Source: Citromicrobium sp. (lineage in GTDB: Bacteria > Pseudomonadota > Alphaproteobacteria > Sphingomonadales > Sphingomonadaceae). From it: a DNA stretch of 19,465 nt. A program made the position numbers and the translations under genes. How positions within the stretch are numbered: the stretch's first letter is position 1; every line of letters starts with the position of its first letter. Of the stretch, positions 15,439 to 19,465 are shown in pieces. The notes under the pieces were generated by a model. It saw only the letters and a program-made list of their open reading frames with translations. It did no database searches and was not told where the DNA came from. The DNA lies in the NCBI GenBank assembly GCA_003248395.1, contig QFNA01000017.1, forward strand, positions 1 to 19,465, written 5' to 3'.

Positions 15439-16211
15439 CGATTCGGACGCTTGGCTGCTTGCTCTTCAATCCAGTCTAGAACTTCACTCTCTCGCCAGCG
15501 TGAGCTCGAGCCCAGCTTTATCCATTCCGGGAAAGTGCCCTCCTTGACCATATTATAGATCGTGGATGAACTCCTGGTCGTCAGTTCGGTGACTTCTTTG
15601 AGAGTCAACAGCTTGGGGCCGACTCCGGGGGGATCGTTCGGGGGCTGCCCCTGCTTGTCGCTCGATACTTGCCTCGCGAAATTTGTCTTAGCAGCCTCTG
15701 CTGCCACAGCGCGCGCTGCTCGTAGTTGGGGATCGACAATCGCCTCGATTTGCCGGTCGGTCAGCGGACCGAACGGCTTGAGCGAAGCGAGCCAATGATC
15801 GAATTGCCTGGCGTCCACGAATATTCGATGCGTGAGCTCTGCCGATGCGTCCCACCAACGATCGAGGTTGAGCGCACCGGTGGCAAAGCGAGGGAGTGGG
15901 TCGTCGAGCTCCCACCGGTATGCAGGAAGCGATGCCACCTCGCCGCCTCCAAGCGGACGCACAAAGCTGTCGAGCTTGCCGACCGCCAGAACGCTAGCTA
16001 AATGTTCAGCGTCGAGCCGCACGAGGTCCCGCGCCGCGTCGTTCTCACCCTCGTCCACGGGCGCAGCAAAGATGTGAGGTAGCTCGATCGAGGAGAAACC
16101 GGTGCGAAAACTAACGAGATCTGCTAAGGCCGAAGTGAGCGTCCTGCGTCCCTTCGAAACGACATCGGTCCTGCCTTCGTAAGGTGACCAAGGAGAAATT
16201 GGTGGGTTCAC
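15435..16211 (-). CDS. AlpA/excisionase-like helix-turn-helix regulator with long N-terminal part
   Basis: About 258 residues from a GTG at 16209-16211; a TTG 39 bp upstream is also possible, and neither has a strong ribosome-binding site. The last 60 residues form a MerR/AlpA-type DNA-binding domain: LLTLKEVTELTTRSSSTIYN (201-220), MVKEGTFPEWIKLGSSSRWR and ESEVLDWIEEQAAKR. This is the fold of prophage and island excisionases and of AlpA, the activator of the P4-like integrase gene slpA. The N-terminal 190 residues are not recognised; they are rich in acidic and aromatic residues and contain LNLDRWWDASAELTHRIFVDARQFDHWLASL. Ordinary AlpA proteins are only about 70 residues, so this is an unusual fusion. 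It is tail to tail with the integrase, which suggests that it controls integration or excision. DNA-binding call confident, role inferred. Confidence 0.75.
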   Translation of the reverse strand: MNPPISPWSPYEGRTDVVSKGRRTLTSALADLVSFRTGFSSIELPHIFAAPVDEGENDAARDLVRLDAEHLASVLAVGKLDSFVRPLGGGEVASLPAYRWELDDPLPRFATGALNLDRWWDASAELTHRIFVDARQFDHWLASLKPFGPLTDRQIEAIVDPQLRAARAVAAEAAKTNFARQVSSDKQGQPPNDPPGVGPKLLTLKEVTELTTRSSSTIYNMVKEGTFPEWIKLGSSSRWRESEVLDWIEEQAAKRPNR

Positions 16212-16250
16212 ACCAGCAAGATAACACAGGGTAAAGCTACGGCAATCCAA

Positions 16251-16587
16251 AGGTTTGCCTTGGGCATTACTTCAGAAGCCCGGAGCAGTCTGCCGTCCTA
16301 CATGTCACACACCCTTGCTCATGAACAACTCTGGCCAGCATTGACGCTCTATCGCGGTCGGAGCTTTCTTCGATGGCAACGATCACAGTCGCCTGCATCC
16401 TTCGCTTGTAATCTATCGTCATGTGACGAAGTTCATCCTACGCTCGCGGGAGGTTGCCTCGGAGCAATTATTTGGTGCGATCTGCCTCGGCGAGAACAAT
16501 CAGGACGTTAGAGGCGCCATGGCTGTCAACTCTGCGTAGCCAGCGCGCGACTGAGGAGTAAGCCCTGCTCTTGCTGCGGGATTTCCG
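16251..16587. other. Gene-free stretch inside the island
   Basis: No reading frame with a believable start, composition and ribosome-binding site was found here on either strand. An 83-codon plus-strand frame from 16260 looks random. The stretch lies between the AlpA-like regulator gene and the end of the interrupted reading frame at 16588, and may hold the regulator's promoter. Confidence 0.4.
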
Positions 16588-16660
16588 TCATGCACGAAGG
16601 TGCTCCTTCATCTCGACGTACAACTTGATCAGCTCGGTTTTCGCAAGACTGGGATTTCCC
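16588..16660 (-). pseudogene. C-terminal remnant of an ORF interrupted by the IS1-family transposon
   Basis: On the minus strand this stretch encodes PSLAKTELIKLYVEMKEHLRA followed by TGA, a plausible charged helix. It is separated from its likely 5' part (19115-19343) by the transposon. Joining the two across one copy of the 8-bp target keeps the frame open. I do not recognise the protein. Confidence 0.45.
16653..16660 (+). repeat. Target site duplication, left copy (GATTTCCC)
   Basis: Eight bases directly abutting the left inverted repeat, identical to 19115-19122 abutting the right one. Confidence 0.92.
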
Positions 16661-16679
16661 GGTAGTGTCTCAGTTTGAA
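16661..16679 (+). repeat. Left terminal inverted repeat of the transposon
   Basis: Perfect 19-bp match to the reverse complement of 19096-19114. It begins GGTAGTG, similar to the GGT start of IS1 ends. The transposase stop codon TGA (16670-16672, minus strand) and its last codons are inside it. Confidence 0.95.
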
Positions 16680-17560
16680 ATTTTTGCGGCGCGTTTTTTG
16701 TAAGGTCCGCGCTTCTTGGGCGGCGGTGCCATTTCGTCGATTTTGGCAATCACATTGTCCATTGACCAGAGTGTGTCGGCAATACCAGCGGCCATTGCGG
16801 GGGTGACTTTCAGGCTCTTGTGGATGCGACAGAAGTTGTAGTGAATGAAGTAGAGCGCCAGCGCGTGAATGTGGTTTTCCAGCTTCTTGCTGAAAGCGTT
16901 CGTAAGGCGCGTGAAGCGGCGCATCGACATACGCATCGTAAGGTTTTGACGCTCTACGTGGCTGGTAGATACGTGACCTAGATCGGGGCGTCCCTCTACA
17001 GCGCGCTTCCGCGCACCCACACATTCGGCAGGGCTGTAACGAGTTTCAGGGCCGTTCGGGGCAGCACCGTAAATCTTGACCAGCTGCGCATAATCCACGT
17101 CCGCGCCAAATGCCTCTTCGACAGCTTCGAGATAGGCTCCGTGACCATCGGTGGTTAGCTGGACACGGTTGGCGAGACGGGCGCGCAGATCGTCCATGAA
17201 CTCCAATGCATACTCAGCGTCACGTCCACCAACCAAATAGGATACAATTAGCTTCGTATCGGCATCGAGGGCGGTCCACGTCCAAACGTCTCCAGCTTCG
17301 CTAGGGGCCGCTTTGGCGGTCTTCACGTTCTTTTGCTTGGCATAGCAGAACGACCAGATTTCGTCGCACTGAACGCGCTGTGCTTCGACGTTCTGAACGT
17401 GATCGTTGTGGAGTGCGATTGCAGCCTGTCCAGCCTCAACAAGCAGCTTCGAAACTGTATTAATCGACACATCTGCAACGCGGGAGATCGACCGCATCGA
17501 AGATCCTTCAACCAGCATGTTGAGGATGAGGCGGCGTTTCTCGATGGGCAGCTTGTTCAT
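16670..17560 (-). CDS. IS1-family DDE transposase
   Basis: A 296-residue transposase moving the element whose inverted repeats surround it. An N-terminal helix-turn-helix covers about residues 6-43 (IEKRRLILNMLVEGSSMRSI, then SRVADVSINTVSKLLVEAG). The catalytic acids are Asp66 in VQCDEIWSF, Asp138 in LTTDGHGAY and Glu203 in SHVERQNLTMRMSMRR, the arrangement of IS1 transposases. The basic tail PKKRGPYKKRAAKISN ends inside the left inverted repeat. Starts at ATG 17572 or TTG 17596 are also in frame; I chose ATG 17560 because relatives begin MNKLP. Unlike classical IS1, it is a single frame and needs no frameshift. The passenger gene upstream ends at 17605, so translation may be coupled. The frame is intact. 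Confidence 0.9.
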   Translation of the reverse strand: MNKLPIEKRRLILNMLVEGSSMRSISRVADVSINTVSKLLVEAGQAAIALHNDHVQNVEAQRVQCDEIWSFCYAKQKNVKTAKAAPSEAGDVWTWTALDADTKLIVSYLVGGRDAEYALEFMDDLRARLANRVQLTTDGHGAYLEAVEEAFGADVDYAQLVKIYGAAPNGPETRYSPAECVGARKRAVEGRPDLGHVSTSHVERQNLTMRMSMRRFTRLTNAFSKKLENHIHALALYFIHYNFCRIHKSLKVTPAMAAGIADTLWSMDNVIAKIDEMAPPPKKRGPYKKRAAKISN

Positions 17561-17604
17561 GCCCAATTTCATACTGAACTTTTTATCTGTTTGCAAGCAT
17601 AATC

Positions 17605-18186
17605 TTACTCAAGAATATTGGAGATCTCGCTCCTGTATTGCTCAGAGAGTAATGCTTTTGCGGTATGAACGGGAATGCGCAGTTGGGCTGCTACGTCTTC
17701 GAATGACATTGTCGCGCTTGCGACATTGTCGCGGAACGCCTCTCGATTTGTTTCAGGAGTCAGCACGCTGATCGCCATCCACAAAGCCAGCTTTTCGGCC
17801 TCATATTGATGCGATTTAATGTCTGCCGAGTTGGCGAACATTTCTTGCATATGGTTTTCGAGAGTTACCTGAGAATCTGTCGCATAAGTCCCGCCGGGGC
17901 CGAAATAGACGTGCATCAACTCCTTTATGAGCACAAAGCGCTCCATTTCCGGAGTTAAGCCTGCCGCGATAAAGATAGTGTAGGGACTAGGCTCAGAGAG
18001 AGGCATAAAGCCTGGAGGGTGATTTATAATCATCCCACGCAAATGAGACTTAGGGAGCGCTGTGGTGCGCTTTATTTGGATGCTGTTGAACGCCCATGAC
18101 AGTTCATTGGCATCGTCAACATACCAGCTAAGCGGAAGCCTTTCGGCCTCCGCTTGCCTGCGGTTGTATAAGGTCTTGAACGGCAA
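17605..18186 (-). CDS. ImmA/IrrE-like zincin protein with degenerate active site (transposon passenger)
   Basis: A 193-residue protein that I place near the ImmA/IrrE (COG2856, DUF955) metallopeptidases. The expected HExxH helix reads VLIKELMHVYFGPGG (residues 85-99), with the first zinc-ligand His replaced by Lys88. The following YEAEKLALWMAISVLTP (128-144) matches the position and glutamate of the family's E..A..FA..LL.P motif. Loss of the first His suggests a weak or absent protease, or a binding-only role. The C-terminal SFEDVAAQLRIPVHTAKALL (161-180) looks like a small helix-turn-helix. The start is TTG with AAGGGG eight bases upstream, and that sequence lies in a hairpin. ImmA-type proteins cleave or sense repressors in mobile elements. 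Its partner here could be the small gene 36 bp upstream. Family moderately sure, function inferred. Confidence 0.65.
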   Translation of the reverse strand: MPFKTLYNRRQAEAERLPLSWYVDDANELSWAFNSIQIKRTTALPKSHLRGMIINHPPGFMPLSEPSPYTIFIAAGLTPEMERFVLIKELMHVYFGPGGTYATDSQVTLENHMQEMFANSADIKSHQYEAEKLALWMAISVLTPETNREAFRDNVASATMSFEDVAAQLRIPVHTAKALLSEQYRSEISNILE

Positions 18187-18191
18187 CTGAT

Positions 18192-18210
18192 AGCCCCTTT
18201 TTGTTGGGGC
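18192..18210 (-). promoter_or_regulatory. Hairpin covering the ribosome-binding site of the ImmA-like gene
   Basis: On the minus strand GCCCC, an 8-base loop AACAAAAA and GGGGC form a 5-bp GC stem. The GGGGC arm contains the ribosome-binding sequence of the TTG start at 18184-18186. It could lower translation until ribosomes from the upstream gene open it. The stem is short, so this is only suggestive. Confidence 0.4.
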
Positions 18211-18222
18211 CTTGAAACCTAA

Positions 18223-18639
18223 TTAGAACGATAGGTCAATATCTTCGCCGTTACCATTTTTGACATCGCTGATGGCAGCTCGAATAGCGCCAGCGATATC
18301 GTCCGGGGAGAACTCAGTGCTCTCGCCAGGATAAAATTTGATATCAGTGATGGCGCTGCCCGTCTGACCGAACAGCTCTGTCTTTAAGAGACTAAGTTCA
18401 CTCATGTTCAACTCCATGTTCGGACTATTGCCCAAACTCCATCGGGCCTCCGCCGCTTTAGCGGCGATCTTCGAGCGCTCTTCAGAGGATAATGCCTCTG
18501 CCCTTGCTCTACCTCCAGCAGCGCCCTTCTTGCCGCTGGAAGCATTCTCTTCAACTTCACCCGTTGCGATCTTACCAACCAAAACGGCACATCCGATCGC
18601 GTCGGCTGGTCGCTTCTGTCCGTTGGGACCCTTGGGCAT
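18223..18639 (-). CDS. Small basic protein with histone-like GGRARAEAL motif (transposon passenger)
   Basis: A 138-residue protein starting MPKGPNGQKRPADAIGCAVL, an opening seen in many short hypothetical proteins of alphaproteobacteria that I know by sight but not by function. Residues 38-67, GKKGAAGGRARAEALSSEER followed by SKIAAKAAEARW, form the Lys/Arg/Ala motif found in histone-H1-like and small nucleic-acid-binding proteins. The second half (about 76-138) is different and acidic (FSPDDIAGAIRAAISDVKNG, GEDIDLSF), so the protein has two parts. AAGGAG lies four bases before the ATG, a strong site. The ImmA-like gene follows after 36 bp, and the control region with several palindromes precedes it. 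A nucleic-acid-binding regulator or the partner of the ImmA-like protein is plausible but unproven. Confidence 0.6.
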   Translation of the reverse strand: MPKGPNGQKRPADAIGCAVLVGKIATGEVEENASSGKKGAAGGRARAEALSSEERSKIAAKAAEARWSLGNSPNMELNMSELSLLKTELFGQTGSAITDIKFYPGESTEFSPDDIAGAIRAAISDVKNGNGEDIDLSF

Positions 18640-18653
18640 GCTACTCCTTAACT

Positions 18654-18673
18654 AAGGCGGGATACTCCGCCTT
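18654..18673 (-). promoter_or_regulatory. Hairpin just upstream of the first passenger gene
   Basis: AAGGCGG, six-base loop and CCGCCTT form a 7-bp perfect stem ending about five bases before the AAGGAG ribosome-binding sequence. It may be an operator or a leader stem-loop. Confidence 0.45.
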
Positions 18674-18675
18674 CC

Positions 18676-18781
18676 TTACCAACTGGTAACTGAACCGGGG
18701 TTGACTAACGATCCAATTTATGCAGCGCCCGTCGATATTAAGGGATGGTAATAAGCGCCTTACCCGTTTCTGGTAATGGCG
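18676..18781. repeat. Repeated TTACC/GGTAA inverted elements
   Basis: TTACCA AC TGGTAA at 18676-18689 is a perfect palindrome. GGTAAT recurs at 18747-18752. CGCCTTACC (18756-18764) and GGTAATGGCG (18772-18781) pair with one bulged A. The shared half-site suggests repeated operators for one DNA-binding protein, perhaps a passenger product. Confidence 0.45.
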
Positions 18782-18834
18782 CAAGCCCCTATCGGCTGGC
18801 GCGGAAATGACTTCCGAGTTGCTGGAGCATACGC

Positions 18835-18870
18835 TTTAACCTAAGCGCGGTCCAGCGCGCTTAGGTTAAA
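18835..18870. repeat. Perfect 15-bp inverted repeat (hairpin)
   Basis: TTTAACCTAAGCGCG and CGCGCTTAGGTTAAA are separated by GTCCAG. The 15-bp perfect stem is the strongest secondary structure in the window. No T-run follows on either strand, so a rho-independent terminator is unlikely; a structural RNA, operator or replication/transposition signal remains possible. Confidence 0.8.
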
Positions 18871-18916
18871 AGTGGGGGCTTCGCAACCCATTTTCAACAT
18901 TCTTACCTCTACCGGT

Positions 18917-19062
18917 TAATCCACAGGTGACCGTTTGGGTCCGGAAAATAGGAACAATCTGTTCCACGTTCAGGCCGAGTCGATTCATGCAAATTGATTC
19001 GGTTAAAGGCGGATAGGGAAGATTTAATCCACATTATGTGGGTAACTCCTTGCCTATCCACA
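18917..19062. repeat. Cluster of four DnaA-box-like sites
   Basis: TAATCCACA at 18917-18925 and 19025-19033, the complement of TTACCCACA at 19037-19045, and CTATCCACA at 19054-19062 each differ from TTATCCACA by one base. Three are within 38 bp. Four such near-matches in 146 bp is more than expected by chance, but no replication gene is present. Confidence 0.4.
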
Positions 19063-19095
19063 ACCAATAAGATCGGCTGGTCAAATCGAACCAAA

Positions 19096-19114
19096 TTCAA
19101 ACTGAGACACTACC
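19096..19114 (-). repeat. Right terminal inverted repeat of the transposon
   Basis: Perfect 19-bp partner of 16661-16679. Beyond it comes the second copy of the 8-bp target duplication. Inward of the 19 bases the two ends diverge, with only A/T-rich similarity remaining. Confidence 0.95.
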
Positions 19115-19122
19115 GATTTCCC
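19115..19122 (+). repeat. Target site duplication, right copy (GATTTCCC)
   Basis: Eight bases directly abutting the right inverted repeat, identical to 16653-16660. Removing the element plus one copy restores a continuous reading frame on the minus strand. Confidence 0.92.
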
Positions 19123-19343
19123 GCGGTCCTTGACGCCAGCGGTCTGAAATCGATCGCGGACAAGATCGCTTCAACCTGTGAATGCTTGGCTTTGAGGAAA
19201 TAGTTCGAACTTTCGCTCTGACCGAAGTCGCGATGGATTTTTCCCACATTCGCGCCGACCCTTCGCAGTCCGAAGTGTGCCTCGGAGCTTTTGCAGAAAT
19301 CGAAGTCGGAGTGCGTTGTCGGGTAACGTCGCACGCGTCGCAA
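19115..19343 (-). pseudogene. 5' part of the ORF interrupted by the IS1-family transposon
   Basis: Minus-strand frame ending KHSQVEAILSAIDFRPLASR and then TAGN at the transposon border, where it runs into a stop within the inverted repeat. It continues in frame into 16588-16660 once the transposon and one GATTTCCC copy are removed, giving about 97 codons. The C-terminal half looks protein-like. The beginning (MRRVRRYPTTHSDFDF) is less convincing, and the true start may lie elsewhere or be lost to the IS3 insertion. Product not recognised. Confidence 0.4.
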
Positions 19344-19365
19344 TTCGAGCCCCCTTTCCCATATC

Positions 19366-19465
19366 TGTGAATAGCCCCTAGATTTGTGGACGCCTTTATT
19401 CCTAAATTTGAGGACAGGAGGCGACGATGGGGAAGGCTAATTTCAGCGACGAGTTCAAGCGCGAT
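19366..19465 (+). mobile_element. Left end of an IS3-family insertion sequence (continues beyond window)
   Basis: The sequence from about TGTGAATAGCCCCTAGATTT looks like the outer end of an IS3-family element. It is followed after 60 bp by an orfA start with a strong ribosome-binding site. The exact end (19366 or 19368) cannot be fixed without the other inverted repeat. Confidence 0.7.
19427..19465 (+). CDS. IS3-family transposase OrfA, N-terminal fragment
   Basis: The window ends 13 codons into this gene: MGKANFSDEFKRD. That is the usual opening of IS3-family OrfA, whose N-terminal helix-turn-helix binds the element's inverted repeats. AGGAGG lies five bases before the ATG, a near-perfect ribosome-binding site. 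The gene is cut by the window edge; normally an overlapping orfB with the DDE domain follows through a -1 frameshift. Family call rests on a short stretch but the motif is distinctive. Confidence 0.8.
   Translation, partial: MGKANFSDEFKRD

Larger units (their letters stand above)
18640..19095. other. Structured non-coding right part of the transposon
   Basis: About 456 bp without a convincing gene, but dense in structure. In order: hairpin AAGGCGG/CCGCCTT (18654-18673), palindrome TTACCA AC TGGTAA (18676-18689), inverted repeat CGCCTTACC/GGTAATGGCG (18756-18781), 15-bp perfect hairpin (18835-18870), palindrome GGAACA ATC TGTTCC (18951-18965), and four DnaA-box-like nonamers (18917-19062). 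It must contain the promoter of the passenger genes, which I could not place. Confidence 0.6.
16661..19114 (-). mobile_element. IS1-family transposon with passenger genes, complete, 2454 bp
   Basis: The two ends carry a perfect 19-bp terminal inverted repeat, GGTAGTGTCTCAGTTTGAA at 16661-16679 and its complement at 19096-19114. It is bordered outside by an 8-bp direct repeat GATTTCCC (16653-16660 and 19115-19122), the target duplication length expected for IS1-family elements. The transposase gene sits at the left end and its last codons lie within the inverted repeat. Two passenger genes in the same orientation, and about 456 bp of non-coding sequence at the right end, fill the rest. Simple IS1 elements are about 0.8 kb, so most of this element is cargo. 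The perfect ends and target copy indicate a recent and probably still mobile insertion. Confidence 0.93.

Noticed and set aside
16260..16511. Short plus-strand open frame of 83 codons
   Set aside because: No ribosome-binding site, low-complexity composition and no recognisable motif; probably chance.
18835..18870. Rho-independent terminator at the long hairpin
   Set aside because: Neither strand has a T-run after the stem, so the usual signature is missing.
18951..18965. LexA/SOS box at GGAACAATCTGTTCC
   Set aside because: Spacing between GAAC and GTTC is five, not the four of the Gram-positive box, and it lacks the direct GTTC-N7-GTTC form of alphaproteobacteria; kept only as an unassigned palindrome.
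13966..19465. Right attachment site of the island within the window
   Set aside because: I looked for a second copy of the tRNA-Ser 3' end and found none; the island end must be outside.
1..19465. CRISPR array or Cas genes
   Set aside because: No regularly spaced direct repeats of 23-40 bp and no Cas-like proteins were seen.

Overview
The window comes from a high-GC alphaproteobacterium, most likely of the order Sphingomonadales (Erythrobacter/Citromicrobium-like). This rests on codon usage, the family content (DUF969/DUF979/DUF2891, a fused 5-oxoprolinase, HspQ) and two tRNA-Ser genes with encoded CCA. It is chromosomal core up to about 13.97 kb. From there to the right edge it looks like a genomic island entered through a tRNA gene, with mobile elements nested inside.

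Left part (1-7298, all minus strand): an aldehyde dehydrogenase gene is followed after 37 bp by a fused HyuA-HyuB 5-oxoprolinase, a DUF969 and a DUF979 membrane protein and a DUF2891 protein that leaves the window. The last four genes are joined by stop/start overlaps of 4, 4 and 10 bp. The simplest reading is a 5-oxoproline (pyroglutamate) module, with DUF969/DUF979 as a two-part permease and OPLAH hydrolysing the substrate to glutamate. The transport role is an inference.

Second part (7372-9206, minus strand): a ferredoxin-NADP+ reductase gene and two small overlapping genes of unknown function that look like diverged paralogues. A near-perfect palindrome resembling a Fur box lies just upstream. 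A 415-bp gene-free stretch follows.

Third part (9523-13965): DUF2868 membrane protein and DUF3482 GTPase-like protein overlap by ATGA. Then come a DUF4410-like lipoprotein, tRNA-Ser(GGA) on minus, hspQ on minus and tRNA-Ser(CGA) on plus.

Island (13966-19465): a P4-type tyrosine integrase starts 160 bp downstream of tRNA-Ser(CGA), preceded by three GGGGGTA repeats. A regulator with a C-terminal AlpA/excisionase-like helix-turn-helix meets it tail to tail. Next is a complete IS1-family transposon, 16661-19114. It has 19-bp perfect terminal inverted repeats and an 8-bp target duplication (GATTTCCC). Besides its transposase it carries two passenger genes: an ImmA/IrrE-like protein with a degenerate zinc motif and a small basic protein with a histone-like motif. 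A 456-bp non-coding part is full of palindromes and DnaA-box-like sites. The transposon interrupts an open reading frame that becomes continuous when the element and one target copy are removed. The left end of an IS3-family element begins at about 19366.

The best candidate for something undescribed is this cargo-carrying IS1-family transposon, with its two-gene passenger module and elaborate control region.
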